Positions 6,356-16,259 of a stretch of DNA of 32,970 nucleotides are shown one piece after another. Position numbers and translations under genes: made by a program. Within the stretch, counting starts at the first letter, position 1. Each line of letters starts with the position of its first letter. This stretch comes from Thiobacillus denitrificans (GTDB lineage Bacteria; Pseudomonadota; Gammaproteobacteria; Burkholderiales; Thiobacillaceae): contig NZ_LDUG01000034.1 of the NCBI RefSeq assembly GCF_001530125.1, positions 1 through 32,970 of the forward strand, read 5' to 3'. The notes beneath the pieces are model-generated. The model made no database searches, was not told the origin of the DNA, and was given only the letters and a program-made list of their open reading frames with translations.

Positions 6356-6548
6356 GCTTCACCACAGAGGCACAGAGGCACAGAGGCACAGAGGCACAGA
6401 GGCACAGAGAACCAGATAACTCATGCGCTGCATTGGATTCAGCTTTCGCCCGACAGGTGATTGCACAGCGAATCTGCAACATCATGTTTTTCCTCTGTGT
6501 CCCAAGGGATACCGTCCCTGCGGGACATATCTCTGTGCCTCTGTGGTT
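6356..6548 (-). repeat. CACAGAGG inverted element, copy A (pal-cpoB gap)
   Basis: One end is a microsatellite of five perfect CACAGAGG units plus a partial sixth (6363-6409). The other end (6531-6548) is the inverse CTCTGTGCCTCTGTGG. The two ends can pair into a long stem around about 120 bp of interior, which includes a small GTCCC/GGGAC hairpin. Shorter copies of the same element lie at 28423-28530 and 29213-29292. Confidence 0.8.
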
Positions 6549-6567
6549 CAACTATGCTTTCCCAGAA

Positions 6568-7131
6568 TTACTCGTCGGCATAGACCACATCGGTGCGGCG
6601 GTTTTCGGCGTACGCCTCTTCGGTGCTGGCCTCGTTGCGCGGCTTTTCCTCGCCGAAGCTGATTGCTTCCATTTGCGCATCGCTCACGCCCAACACAGCC
6701 AGCGCACGGCGCACCGCTTCGGCACGCTTCTGCCCCAGCGCCAGGTTGTATTCGCGGCTGCCGCGCTCGTCGGCATTGCCCTGCAGGATGAGGCGCGCAT
6801 CACGCTTCGACTGCAGATAGCCGGCATGCGCTTCGAGCATGGGACGGTATTCGGGTTTCACCACGTAGCTGTCGAAATCAAAAAAGATGCTGCGCTTGGA
6901 CAAGGGGCTGGCCGGATCCTTGCGCGGATCGCCGGCATATTGATCGGCGGGCAACGCGCTGCCCGCCACGCCGGTGCCGTCCACACCGGTGCTGTCAGCG
7001 CCGGCCGGCTTGGCTGCGGTCGCGCCGGTCTGGTCGCCGGTGCGGTCTTCAACTGTCGCTTGCGTGCCGGTGGTAGTGCCGCACGCGGACAGGGTCAATG
7101 CAAGCAAAATGGGCCAAAAAATCTTGTTCAT
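6568..7131 (-). CDS. pal: Peptidoglycan-associated lipoprotein Pal
   Basis: Pal anchors the outer membrane to peptidoglycan and interacts with TolB and TolA. The 187-residue precursor has a lipoprotein signal with lipobox LSAC (Cys 17), a low-complexity Thr/Gly/Ala linker (18-75), and an OmpA-like peptidoglycan-binding domain. That domain contains SIFFDFDSYVVKPEY and the NADERGSREYNLALGQKRAEAV signature. AAAGGAG sits 6 nt before the ATG. It lies between tolB and cpoB as in most Proteobacteria. The gap to tolB is 128 bp and could hold a separate promoter, but none stands out. Confidence 0.97.
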   Translation of the reverse strand: MNKIFWPILLALTLSACGTTTGTQATVEDRTGDQTGATAAKPAGADSTGVDGTGVAGSALPADQYAGDPRKDPASPLSKRSIFFDFDSYVVKPEYRPMLEAHAGYLQSKRDARLILQGNADERGSREYNLALGQKRAEAVRRALAVLGVSDAQMEAISFGEEKPRNEASTEEAYAENRRTDVVYADE

Positions 7132-7259
7132 TTGTTTCTCCTTTAGTGATGAATAACAACGAATAAATCACGACGTGTGAATAACGATCGGCATGAGCAG
7201 TTCTGGATTGACACACCAGGATAGCCGCCCAGGCCCTATCTCAAAACAGGAACAACACC

Positions 7260-8534
7260 TTATGGGCCCCAGGCCGGTTCGCGGGCGTCCACACCGGATT
7301 CCGACAGGCGCGTGCGGGTTTTGCCGTCCAGGCTCACGGTGCCGAGAACGCCGCGCCCGCCCTGTACGGTGGCATACAGCACTGCCTGGCCATTTGGCGC
7401 AAAGCTGGGCGATTCGTCGCGCGCGGTATCGGTCAGCACGCGAGTCTGGCCCGAGGCCAGTTCGTGCAGCACCACCCTGAAACGGCCGCCTTCACGACTG
7501 ATATAGGTCAGATGCCTGCCATCCGGGCTGACCGCGGGAGAAACATTGTAGCCGCCGCTGAAGGTCACCCGCCGGGGTTCGCCGCCGCTGGCCGCCACGC
7601 GGTAAATCTGCGCGCTGCCGCCGCGATCCGAGGTGAAATAAAGGGTTTGTCCATCGGGCGAGAATACCGGCTCGGTGTCGAGATTGCCACCCCGGGTCAA
7701 GCGGGTGAGTCCGCTGCCATCAGCGTTGATCAAATAAATCTGCGAGGCCTCGTCGCGCGTCAGCACCACCGCCAGACGCCGGCCGTCGGGCGCCCAGGCC
7801 GGCGCCGAGTTGGAGCCCTTGAATGCCGCGACCTTGCTGCGGCCGCCATCGCGCAGGGACTGCATATACACCACCGGCTTTTTGTCCTCGAACGACACAT
7901 ACACCAGGCGCGCGCCGTCGGGCGAGAACCGCGGCGAAATCACCGGCTCGTTGGAGCGCATGACGGTGCGCGGGTTTTGCCCGTCGGCATCGGCGACCCG
8001 CAGCTCGAAGCGCTTGCCCTGTTTCTGCACATAGGCGATGCGGCTGCTGAACGCGCCCGGAATGCCGGTCAGCTTTTCGTACACGATGTCGGCGATCTGG
8101 TGCGCAGTGGGGCGCCATTGCGTGGCGGAAATGGTGTAGCTAAAGGCGGCAAGCTGCGTCTGCTTGACCGCATCCAGCAGATGGAAGCGGACTTCGAAGC
8201 GGCCGCCGGGCAGCGCGGCCACCTGGCCGATGACCACAGCATCCGCGCCTTTGCCGCGCCAGATGCCGTAGTTGACCTGTGCGGGCGCGACCGGCTGCTG
8301 CATGCCGCCAACGTCCACCAGCCTGAACTGGCCGCTGCGCTCAAGGTCGCCTCCCGCGATCTGGGTCAGCGCCGGCACCGGCTGGCCCGGTGCCGCCTGA
8401 AACGGCACCATCGCCACGGATATCTTGCTGGCGGCCCCGCCGATCACCTGGATTTCCATCGCGGCGCGCGCGGAAAACGGCGCGCTCAGCAAGGCCAGAC
8501 AGAACAGGGGAAAAAACAGAACAGCACGCAGCAT
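7260..8534 (-). CDS. tolB: Tol-Pal system beta-propeller protein TolB
   Basis: TolB is the periplasmic beta-propeller that relays Tol-Pal energy to Pal. The 424-residue protein has a signal peptide (MLRAVLFFPLFCLALLS to about residue 25, ARA). The N-terminal TolB domain begins EIQVIGGAASKISVAMVPF. It is followed by repeated blades with the SPDG(R/Q/A) signature, such as PRFSPDGARLVYVS, PVFSPDGQTLYFTSDRGG and PAVSPDGRHLTYISREGG. The ATG at 8534 is chosen over the further upstream in-frame start at 8633 because it directly yields the signal peptide. Length is typical. Confidence 0.96.
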   Translation of the reverse strand: MLRAVLFFPLFCLALLSAPFSARAAMEIQVIGGAASKISVAMVPFQAAPGQPVPALTQIAGGDLERSGQFRLVDVGGMQQPVAPAQVNYGIWRGKGADAVVIGQVAALPGGRFEVRFHLLDAVKQTQLAAFSYTISATQWRPTAHQIADIVYEKLTGIPGAFSSRIAYVQKQGKRFELRVADADGQNPRTVMRSNEPVISPRFSPDGARLVYVSFEDKKPVVYMQSLRDGGRSKVAAFKGSNSAPAWAPDGRRLAVVLTRDEASQIYLINADGSGLTRLTRGGNLDTEPVFSPDGQTLYFTSDRGGSAQIYRVAASGGEPRRVTFSGGYNVSPAVSPDGRHLTYISREGGRFRVVLHELASGQTRVLTDTARDESPSFAPNGQAVLYATVQGGRGVLGTVSLDGKTRTRLSESGVDAREPAWGP

Positions 8535-8687
8535 GGGGTCGGGAATCTCGATCAATGGTGCTTGATTGTAGGATGAGTTTAGCATGGTCGGCGTGACAGT
8601 CTGGCTGCCAAGAACGCTCCATACACGCCACAAGCGTTGTCATTGCATACATGGACGCAATGACGGCTTGCGGAGAATGCCTTTAAC

Positions 8688-9593
8688 TCACTCTTTGGGG
8701 CGATGGACGAAGGTTAGTTCCGGGACGAATGCAGCGCGCGCATCGCGGGCGCTCGGCAACGGCAGCGGGGACGATTTTTCGATGGCGCGCACCACTGCAT
8801 CGTCGTACGCCGCATTGCCGCTCGACTGCGTCACCCGCACGCTCTGGACTTCGCCGGTGGGCAGCAACTTCACCAGGCAGCGCACGACGGGGTTGCCGGT
8901 CAGGTTGTCGGGCAGGCGGGTGTTGCCGCGCACCTTGGCGCTGATGAGATCGCGGTACTGCCCGACGACGCTCGCCACCTCGGCCTGGCGCTTGCTGGCC
9001 GCCGCGGCGTCGGCCAGTTTGGCCTGCGCTTCAGCCAATTTGGCCTGACGCGCTTGGCTCGCCACAGCCTCGTCCGCCATGCGCCGCGTCAAGTCCTCTT
9101 CCTCCAGCTGGCGCAGCAGTTCGCGTTTTTTCTGCTCGGCCAGCTGTTTTTCCTGCACCTTCCTGGCAGCCTCGGCCTGCGCGCGTGCGGCGTCAGCCCG
9201 GGCTTTCTCTTCGACTAGCTGCATGGCTTGCAGTTTTTGCAGGCGCTCGGCCTCGGCCTTCTTTTTTTCCAGCACAATGTCGGGGATTTTTGGCGGCGGC
9301 GGCTCGTCCACCACCGGACGGGGGGCTGGCGTGGCTTTGACCGGCTCGGGCGCTTTCACTGGTGCAGGTGCCGGTGCAGGCGCGGACGGCCTCGACGGCC
9401 TGGCCGCGACGGGCGGCGCGGGTGGCAACGCTTCCCACAAGTCGACCATCACCGGTGCGGGATGCCGGGTCTGCCACGACACGCCAAACACCAGCAGCAG
9501 CACGAAGGCGATATGCACCCCCAGCGCCAGCGCGCCAGCGATGAGGTTGGAGCCGGGACGGGAGACAAAGGGCGCGTCTGCCGGAAAGTTCAT
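8688..9593 (-). CDS. tolA: TolA, inner-membrane spanning Tol-Pal protein
   Basis: TolA bridges the TolQR motor and TolB/Pal. The 301-residue protein has a single N-terminal membrane helix (about 19-38, LIAGALALGVHIAFVLLLVF) and a Pro-rich stretch (KAPEPVKATPAPRPVV). Next comes a long charged Ala/Lys/Glu/Gln helix (about 100-215). The C-terminal TolA domain contains VRCLVKLLPTGEVQSVRVTQSSGNAAYDDAVVRAI. Start ATG 9593 lies 7 nt after the tolR stop. An in-frame start at 9629 would overlap tolR and adds no family-like sequence. Confidence 0.95.
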   Translation of the reverse strand: MNFPADAPFVSRPGSNLIAGALALGVHIAFVLLLVFGVSWQTRHPAPVMVDLWEALPPAPPVAARPSRPSAPAPAPAPVKAPEPVKATPAPRPVVDEPPPPKIPDIVLEKKKAEAERLQKLQAMQLVEEKARADAARAQAEAARKVQEKQLAEQKKRELLRQLEEEDLTRRMADEAVASQARQAKLAEAQAKLADAAAASKRQAEVASVVGQYRDLISAKVRGNTRLPDNLTGNPVVRCLVKLLPTGEVQSVRVTQSSGNAAYDDAVVRAIEKSSPLPLPSARDARAAFVPELTFVHRPKE

Positions 9594-9600
9594 CTCAGGA

Positions 9601-10011
9601 TCAAGGTGCGGGGCGGGCAAGCAGGCCAATGCGGGTGATCTGCGCGTTCTGCAACACGGTCATGGTGTTCATCACCTCCTCGTAGCGCACATTCTTGTCC
9701 GCCGCGATGACCACCGGCTGATCCGGCAAGGCACGCTGCAGCACAGCGACTTCGGCCGCCAACGCCGACTTGGCCACGACCCGCTCGTCGCCAGCAACAG
9801 CGCGGTTTTTCAGCAAATATTCGCCCGACTCCTTGATGACGATTTCGAGCGGCTGCGCCGGTGGCTGCGAGGTCTTGCCGACGCTCGGCAACTCGACCTG
9901 GCCGGGATTGATGAAGGGTGCGGTCACCATGAAGATGACGAGCAGCACCAGCATCACGTCGATCATCGGCACAACGTTGATCTGGGCGATTTGCTTGCGG
10001 GTGCGCGCCAT
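9601..10011 (-). CDS. tolR: TolR, Tol-Pal motor protein
   Basis: TolR is an ExbD/TolR-family protein that with TolQ forms the proton-driven motor. In the 136 residues one sees a short cytosolic N-terminus and then the membrane segment with the conserved functional Asp (QINVVPMIDVMLVLLVIFMVTAPF). The periplasmic domain ends RIGLLARPAP. Gap to tolQ is 3 nt and to tolA 7 nt, so translation is likely coupled. Confidence 0.96.
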   Translation of the reverse strand: MARTRKQIAQINVVPMIDVMLVLLVIFMVTAPFINPGQVELPSVGKTSQPPAQPLEIVIKESGEYLLKNRAVAGDERVVAKSALAAEVAVLQRALPDQPVVIAADKNVRYEEVMNTMTVLQNAQITRIGLLARPAP

Positions 10012-10014
10012 GAA

Positions 10015-10713
10015 TCAGGCCGCCTTGGTTGTCGTTGTCTGCCGCTGCAGGATGTTGGAAAACTCCTCCATGAAGCTTTCCATGCGGTTGGCCAGGCGGT
10101 CGATGTCGTGGGTGTAGCGGTTGTAGCCGACCACGGCGGGGATGGCGGCGAACAGGCCCATGGCGGTGGCAATCAGCGCTTCGGCGATGCCGGGCGCGAC
10201 CTGCGCCAGCGTGGCCTGCGCAACGCTCGACAGCCCCATGAAGGCGATCATGATGCCCCACACGGTGCCGAACAGGCCGACATAGGGCGACACCGACCCG
10301 ACGGTGGCGAGAAACGACAGGTGCGATTCGAGGCCGTCGAGTTCGCGCTGGTAGGTGGCACGCATGGCGCGGCGGGTGCCGTCGATGATGAAGCTGGCCG
10401 ACATGCCCGCCTGCCGCCGCAACTTCATGAATTCGCTGAATCCGGCTTCGAAGATGCGCCCCATTTCGCCCGCCTCCCCGCGCTCGGCGGCCACCTGCTG
10501 GTACATGACGTTGATGTCGCCGCCGCCCCAGAACTCGCGCTCGAAACGATCGGTTGCGCGCAGGGCACGCTTGAGGGCGAACATCTTGATGAAAATGAAC
10601 CACCACGACATCAACGACGCGCCCAGCAACAGCACCATGACGAGCTGCACCGGCACCGAAGCGTTGAGGACGAGATGGAGGAGCGAGAGGTTCTGGCTGA
10701 GGTCGGGGTTCAC
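10015..10713 (-). CDS. tolQ: TolQ, Tol-Pal motor protein
   Basis: TolQ (MotA/TolQ/ExbB family) is the stator-like channel component of the Tol motor. The 232-residue protein has three membrane helices: near 20-40 (QLVMVLLLGASLMSWWFIFI), around 135-160 (ATVGSVSPYVGLFGTVWGIMIAFMGL) and around 170-195 (ALIATAMGLFAAIPAVVGYN). The conserved GLFGTVWGI is present. The GTG start overlaps the ybgC stop by 4 nt (GTGA). Confidence 0.96.
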   Translation of the reverse strand: MNPDLSQNLSLLHLVLNASVPVQLVMVLLLGASLMSWWFIFIKMFALKRALRATDRFEREFWGGGDINVMYQQVAAERGEAGEMGRIFEAGFSEFMKLRRQAGMSASFIIDGTRRAMRATYQRELDGLESHLSFLATVGSVSPYVGLFGTVWGIMIAFMGLSSVAQATLAQVAPGIAEALIATAMGLFAAIPAVVGYNRYTHDIDRLANRMESFMEEFSNILQRQTTTTKAA

Positions 10714-11113
10714 GTCGTGGGGCTCAGTGTCTGAAGAATCGTTGCGGGCATTTTAACGGGTTTGAAATGGACCGCGTCAACGCAGGCCAGCTTGACGTCG
10801 GCCCTTGCCAGACAGGTGGCACCCCGCATGAGTTCCTGCTGCATGGCAAGGCTGGCGCGTCCGGCTTCATGCAGGCCGACCGAGACATCGAGTTGATCGT
10901 TGAAGCGCGCCGGCGACAGGAAATCGATTTCCATCCGCCGCACCACGAACACCACCCCCGCCTCGTCGCGCAGGACATCCTGCTCGAACCCGCGCGCGCG
11001 CAGCCATTCCGAACGCGCGCGTTCCATGAACTTGAGGTAGTTGGCGTAATACACTACGCCGCCGGCGTCGGTGTCTTCCCAGTAGACGCGGACCGGCCAG
11101 TGAAACACCACCA

Positions 11114-11114
<1 letters not shown>
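10710..11114 (-). CDS. ybgC: Tol-Pal-associated acyl-CoA thioesterase YbgC
   Basis: This is a hotdog-fold thioesterase of 134 residues. The family active-site segment YWEDTDAGGVVYYANYLKFMERAR is present, with the catalytic Asp at residue 16. The gene normally opens the tol-pal operon. Start is a GTG at 11114, sharing one base with the ruvB TAG stop. Two further GTG codons follow directly, so the exact start is uncertain by two residues. Confidence 0.95.
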
Positions 11115-12145
<1,031 letters not shown>

Positions 12146-12180
12146 GGCGCCAGGGGCGGTGGGACAGACAAGCGCGAATT

Positions 12181-13680
12181 CTACTCCGCGGCGTCGACGG
12201 CGGGCGCGGCATCCTGCACCAGCTGGCCGCCCCCGCGCGCCTTCGCCTGATAGAGCGCACGGTCGGCACGTGCGAGCGCGGCATTCATGGTGTCGCCGGT
12301 CACGCCCCCGAGCCAGGTCTGCCCCGCACTGAGACTGGTTTGCAAGTCCAGGCCGAAAGCGTTCAACTTGCTTCTGAAACGGTCGGCGAGGCGCTGATGC
12401 CACGCGTCCACCCCGGCTGCGTCGAGCCCAGACAGCAGCACGACAAACTCATCCCCGGCCAGACGCGCCGCCAGATCGGCACGCCGGGTCAGTTCTTTCA
12501 ACGATTGTGCCAGTGCCAGCAAAACCTGATCGCCCACCCCGTGGCCGTAGCGGTCGTTGACCGCCTTGAAATGGTCGATGTCGAGCAATACCAGCGCGAC
12601 CGGATGCTGTCTTTCGGCCAGCCCCAGCGCCTGGGGAAAATGGGTTTCGAATGCGCGCCGGTTGGGCAGCCCCGTCAGCGGATCGGTCAGGCTCAGGTGT
12701 TCCAGCCGTGCACGCTGCGCCTGCAGATGCCGGGCGACCAGATTAATGTCGGCCGCTGCCGGCTCGAATTCGACGTAGTGCGGCACGATTTCGGGAACCG
12801 GTTCGTCCCGTGCCAGCGCGGTCAGGGCATCGCGGGTGGACACGATGTCGCGCAGCATGGTGCGACGCAGCCGCAGCATGGTCGCGCCCAGCAGCAACAG
12901 CACGGCCCCCAGGGTCAGCAGCCCTGCCAGCACCTGCATCTCGCCGCCGCGCGTAAGCCGCTGCACCGGTGCCTGGGCAAGCAGCGTCCAGCCGGTCTGG
13001 GGAATATCCAGCCGGACTTCCCGCAGTGCGCCCTTGACCTCTCCCTGGCGCACGATCGTGCTGCCCGCCGCGTCGATGAGGGTGAGTGCGTGGTCCGGGT
13101 GGCGGGAGTCGTCGACCACCCGCTGCAACTGGGTCAGCCGCACGCTCAAGAAGACGCCCCCCAGGATCTCGCCATCCATTTCACGCACCGCCGACACCAG
13201 GTCGATGTGTTCGGAACCCGCCACCTCGCGGTGCAGCAGCGGCCGGATGTCCGTCAGGGTATCCGCGCGCCGCATGTCCTGCTGGCAGCTTGGGCCGACG
13301 CGCAGCGCCACGGCCTCGCCCAGCACGCCCCCCTGGGGATTGACCAGCGCCAGCCCCAACAGATCGGGCAGCAAACGTTGCCGGGAAAGGGCCCACTGCT
13401 GCTGCGCTTCAATCGAACCGACACGCATCAGGTCGAGCAGCTCGGGGTCGCGCGCAATGTTGTCGATCAGCGTGTGGTAGTAGTCCAGCCGCCGGACCAG
13501 GCTGACGCGCGCCTGCGTAGCCTCCAGTTCGAGCAGACGCTGCTGGGTCTGGCCACTGGCCTGCAGACTGAACCACAGACTCAGGGCTATGCCGGCCGCG
13601 AACAGGCCGGCCACGCTCAGCAGCAGCCACAAAAAATGACGCTGCAGAGAGGCGGAAGGCCGAGGGTTTGACGTGGGCAT
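12181..13680 (-). CDS. Membrane-bound GGDEF diguanylate cyclase
   Basis: This 499-residue protein is predicted to make cyclic-di-GMP. Domains in order: transmembrane helix (about 15-38), a periplasmic sensor region of about 200 residues (about 40-245, CACHE-like by layout), a second transmembrane helix (about 246-270), a linker helix, and a GGDEF domain (about 328-490). The active-site motif is AGDEF (408-412), an accepted variant of GGDEF. An RxxD product-inhibition site (399-402) lies exactly five residues upstream, so it is probably an active, feedback-inhibited cyclase. There is no EAL domain. It sits between ruvA (12 nt) and ruvB (35 nt), an unusual place for a signalling gene. Confidence 0.92.
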   Translation of the reverse strand: MPTSNPRPSASLQRHFLWLLLSVAGLFAAGIALSLWFSLQASGQTQQRLLELEATQARVSLVRRLDYYHTLIDNIARDPELLDLMRVGSIEAQQQWALSRQRLLPDLLGLALVNPQGGVLGEAVALRVGPSCQQDMRRADTLTDIRPLLHREVAGSEHIDLVSAVREMDGEILGGVFLSVRLTQLQRVVDDSRHPDHALTLIDAAGSTIVRQGEVKGALREVRLDIPQTGWTLLAQAPVQRLTRGGEMQVLAGLLTLGAVLLLLGATMLRLRRTMLRDIVSTRDALTALARDEPVPEIVPHYVEFEPAAADINLVARHLQAQRARLEHLSLTDPLTGLPNRRAFETHFPQALGLAERQHPVALVLLDIDHFKAVNDRYGHGVGDQVLLALAQSLKELTRRADLAARLAGDEFVVLLSGLDAAGVDAWHQRLADRFRSKLNAFGLDLQTSLSAGQTWLGGVTGDTMNAALARADRALYQAKARGGGQLVQDAAPAVDAAE

Positions 13681-13692
13681 TGAAACGCGGGC

Positions 13693-14268
13693 TTAGGTTT
13701 TCGACAAGATCCTCAGCGCCTGCCGGATCGCCTCGCCCACCACCAGATCGGGTGGCAGCTGGCGCACGGCCTCGGTGGTCTCGCGTTCGTTGTAACCCAG
13801 CGCCAGCAGCGCCTGGCGCACATCGTCCGACACGCCGCCGGGGGCCGCACCGGCAATCGCGCCGGCGAACACCGGCCTGCCCTTGAGTTCGAGCAACAGG
13901 CGCTCGGCGGTTTTCTTGCCGATGCCGGGCACCTTGACGATGCGGCCGATTTCCTGCGCGGCAATCGCCGCCGCCAGGTCGTTGACCGACAGCCCGGACA
14001 ACACCGACAAGGCGGTCTTGGCACCGATGCCGGAGACTTTCAGCAGTTCGCGAAACGCCATGCGTTCGATCTCGCTGCCGAAGCCGTACAGCAGGTGCGC
14101 GTCCTCGCGGATCGCCAGATGGGTCAGCAGGCTGATTTTTTCGCCCAGCGCGGGCAGGTTGTAGAAGGTGCTCATCGGCACGTCGATTTCGTAGCCGACG
14201 CCGTTCACGTCCACCAGCACCTGCGGCGGTTGTTTGGCGGCAAGCAGGCCGGTGATTCTGCCTATCAT
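13693..14268 (-). CDS. ruvA: Holliday junction binding protein RuvA
   Basis: RuvA binds four-way junctions and loads RuvB. The 191-residue protein has the OB-fold N-terminus ([35 protein letters not shown]). Two helix-hairpin-helix motifs follow: [19 protein letters not shown] and [20 protein letters not shown]. The C-terminal RuvB-contact domain ends ALRILSKT. Spacing to ruvC is 13 nt. Confidence 0.97.
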   Translation of the reverse strand: MIGRITGLLAAKQPPQVLVDVNGVGYEIDVPMSTFYNLPALGEKISLLTHLAIREDAHLLYGFGSEIERMAFRELLKVSGIGAKTALSVLSGLSVNDLAAAIAAQEIGRIVKVPGIGKKTAERLLLELKGRPVFAGAIAGAAPGGVSDDVRQALLALGYNERETTEAVRQLPPDLVVGEAIRQALRILSKT

Positions 14269-14281
14269 TTGGAATCCTTAT

Positions 14282-14806
14282 TCATACGAGGCGCCCGCCC
14301 TTCACGCGATAGCCTGCGGTGGAGTGCGCGCCGAGGTGGCTGCCGTGGGCGTGGGCGATGGCGCAGGCGAGTGCGTCGGCGGCGTCGGCAGTGGGCGCAG
14401 CAGGCAGGCTCAGCAGGCGCTTGACCATTTCCTGCACCTGTTCCTTGGCGGCCTTGCCATGGCCGACCACCGCCTGCTTGATTTGCAGCGCGGTGTATTC
14501 CGCAACCAGCAGTTGATTGGACACGGCCGCGCAGATCGCCGCCCCGCGCGCCTGTCCCAGCAGCAGCGTTGACTGCGGGTTGACGTTGACGAAGACGATT
14601 TCCACCGCGCAGGTATCGGGCTGATAGGTGGCGATCACCTCGTTCAGCCCGGCGAACAGCACCCCCAGCCGCTGCGGCAAGCTGCCCTCGCCGCTCTTGA
14701 CCACGCCGCTGGCGACATAGGCCAGTTTCTGGCCGGTCTGCTCGATCACGCCGAAGCCGGTGAGCCGCAGGCCGGGGTCGATGCCCAGTATGCGGATCCC
14801 GATCAT
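14282..14806 (-). CDS. ruvC: Holliday junction resolvase RuvC
   Basis: RuvC is the endonuclease that resolves Holliday junctions. The 174-residue protein shows the catalytic acidic residues in [30 protein letters not shown] and [15 protein letters not shown]. Family members usually have AIE(Q/E) at the second site, and here it reads AVEIVF with the Glu preserved. Its ATG overlaps the stop codon of the PIN toxin upstream by 4 nt (ATGA), so its translation is probably coupled to the toxin gene. Confidence 0.96.
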   Translation of the reverse strand: MIGIRILGIDPGLRLTGFGVIEQTGQKLAYVASGVVKSGEGSLPQRLGVLFAGLNEVIATYQPDTCAVEIVFVNVNPQSTLLLGQARGAAICAAVSNQLLVAEYTALQIKQAVVGHGKAAKEQVQEMVKRLLSLPAAPTADAADALACAIAHAHGSHLGAHSTAGYRVKGGRLV

Positions 14807-15222
14807 GCTTTCAGTGCTTTTAAATGCCCTTGATCGGCATAGGCGAGGATTTTTTCGTCCGCCGTGACAAGCGTGAGATTGTGAACCCGCGCGCTCGCCA
14901 TCAGCAGACGATCGACTGGATCGCCATGCGGTGCGTCGGGCAGGCGTGTCGACTCCAGCGCAATTCCCGGAATCACCCCCAGCATTTGCATACCGGGCGT
15001 CGCGGACGCCTGACGCACCCACTCGTCCACCGGCATGGACAGGCGGATACGGTCTTTTGCCACCAGCATCCCGATCTCCCACACCGACATCACCGACACC
15101 CACAGTTTGCCGAGCCGCGCGGCCTGCTCGATGCGGGAACGAGCCGGTTTGCCCAGACGATCGGGATCAGATTCGAGCCACAGCCATACATGCGTATCAA
15201 TCACCAGCCCGGCGTCAGGCAT
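14803..15222 (-). CDS. PIN-domain toxin (VapC-like)
   Basis: This 139-residue PIN-domain ribonuclease is of the type paired with Phd-like antitoxins. The acidic site residues are in [12 protein letters not shown] (first Asp), SVWEIG (Glu), and [28 protein letters not shown] (two Asp regions). The ATG at 15222 is used because it starts directly before the PIN core and overlaps the antitoxin gene by 8 nt. The 3' end overlaps ruvC by 4 nt, which puts the toxin inside the ruv operon. Target RNA is unknown. Confidence 0.87.
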   Translation of the reverse strand: MPDAGLVIDTHVWLWLESDPDRLGKPARSRIEQAARLGKLWVSVMSVWEIGMLVAKDRIRLSMPVDEWVRQASATPGMQMLGVIPGIALESTRLPDAPHGDPVDRLLMASARVHNLTLVTADEKILAYADQGHLKALKA

Positions 15223-15439
15223 CGGCCTCCCAGGCTTCGTCAATCGGGCGAATGAGATCGCCGCGCACCTGCACTGTGCCCGCCAGACGACCGAACACGA
15301 CCGGCTCGGCATCGTCCACCGGAACCAGCCGGGCGACCGCGCGGCCGTGCTTGGTCAGCGTGATGCTGGCGTGCGTCTGAGCCACCTGGTCAAGATAGGC
15401 AAGGCACTTGGCCTTGAATTCAGTTGCGGGAAGGTCCAT
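15215..15439 (-). CDS. Phd/YefM-family antitoxin
   Basis: This 74-residue antitoxin has the Phd/YefM N-terminus (ATEFKAKCLAYLDQV, then ITLTKHGRAVARLVPVDD) and a short acidic tail ([10 protein letters not shown]) for binding the PIN toxin. ATG 15439 is preferred: GGAG lies 5 nt upstream. The alternative ATG at 15457 lies inside the operator-like palindrome. The pair sits between yebC and ruvC, genes that are usually adjacent. Confidence 0.85.
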   Translation of the reverse strand: MDLPATEFKAKCLAYLDQVAQTHASITLTKHGRAVARLVPVDDAEPVVFGRLAGTVQVRGDLIRPIDEAWEADA

Positions 15440-15450
15440 GGCTACTCCAA

Positions 15451-15470
15451 TGGTCATTTAATTATGACCA
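15451..15470 (-). promoter_or_regulatory. Operator-like palindrome before the Phd/VapC pair
   Basis: A perfect inverted repeat has 7-bp arms TGGTCAT (15451-15457) and ATGACCA (15464-15470) around an AT-only 6-bp spacer. It lies 12 bp upstream of the antitoxin ATG and overlaps AT-rich -10-like sequence. This fits autorepression by the antitoxin (inference). Confidence 0.6.
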
Positions 15471-15486
15471 CATTAGCAAACCTGCA

Positions 15487-16218
15487 TCACTCCGGCAACA
15501 CCGCGTTGGTGTACACCTCTTGCACGTCGTCGAGCGAATCGAGCGCGTCGAGGATTTTCTGCATCTTCGCCGCGTCGTCGCCGGTCAGTTCGGTTTCGGC
15601 TTCCGGCCGCATGGTGATCTCTGCGACCGCCGGCTTGAATCCGGCTTTTTCCAATGCGTCCTTCACCGCCTCGAAGGCCCTGGGCTCGGGCGAGGTCAGC
15701 ACCTCGATCGAGCCGTCCTCGTTGGGGATGACGTCTTCCGCACCGGCGTCGAGCGCGGCTTCCATCACCGCCTCTTCGCTCGCGCCCGGCTCCAGGATGA
15801 TCTGGCCGCAGTGCTTGAACTGGAACGCCACGCAGCCGTCGGTGCCCATGTTGCCGCCGTGCTTGACGAAGGCATGGCGGACGTCGGCGACGGTGCGCAC
15901 CTTGTTGTCGGTGAGACAGTCGACCATCACCGCGACGCCGCCAATGCCGTAGCCCTCGTAACGCACTTCCTCGTAGTTGACGCCTTCGAGCAGACCGGTG
16001 CCGCGCTTGACCGCGTTTTCAATGTTGTCCTTCGGCATCGATTCGGCCTTGGCCTTTTCGATCGCCAGCCGCAGGCGCGGATTCATGCCGGTGTCGCCAC
16101 CACCCATTTTGGCCGCCACGGTGATTTCCTTGATAAGCTTGGTGAAGACCTTGCCGCGCTTGGCATCCTGGCGCCCCTTGCGGTGCTGGATGTTGGCCCA
16201 CTTCGAATGTCCTGCCAT
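15487..16218 (-). CDS. yebC: YebC/PmpR-family protein
   Basis: YebC-family proteins bind DNA as regulators in some bacteria. Others (TACO1-like) help ribosomes through difficult sequences. Which applies here cannot be told. The 243-residue protein has the invariant start [32 protein letters not shown] and the [28 protein letters not shown] block. The acidic C-terminal half is also present. It is commonly the gene before ruvC. Here a toxin-antitoxin pair separates the two. Confidence 0.96.
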   Translation of the reverse strand: MAGHSKWANIQHRKGRQDAKRGKVFTKLIKEITVAAKMGGGDTGMNPRLRLAIEKAKAESMPKDNIENAVKRGTGLLEGVNYEEVRYEGYGIGGVAVMVDCLTDNKVRTVADVRHAFVKHGGNMGTDGCVAFQFKHCGQIILEPGASEEAVMEAALDAGAEDVIPNEDGSIEVLTSPEPRAFEAVKDALEKAGFKPAVAEITMRPEAETELTGDDAAKMQKILDALDSLDDVQEVYTNAVLPE

Positions 16219-16259
16219 GTTGATTCCAACGCAAATTAAATAGCCGGAGATTTTACACC

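Noticed and set aside
7464..8576. 370-codon frame antisense to tolB
   Set aside because: High-GC antisense shadow without any recognisable motif. TolB on the minus strand is complete.
9079..10734. 551-codon frame antisense to tolA, tolR and tolQ
   Set aside because: Composition is low-complexity and His/Asp-rich as expected for the reverse of Ala/Lys-rich coding DNA. The three Tol genes explain the region.
12340..13671. 443-codon frame antisense to the GGDEF gene
   Set aside because: No domain is recognisable and the GGDEF protein is intact on the opposite strand.
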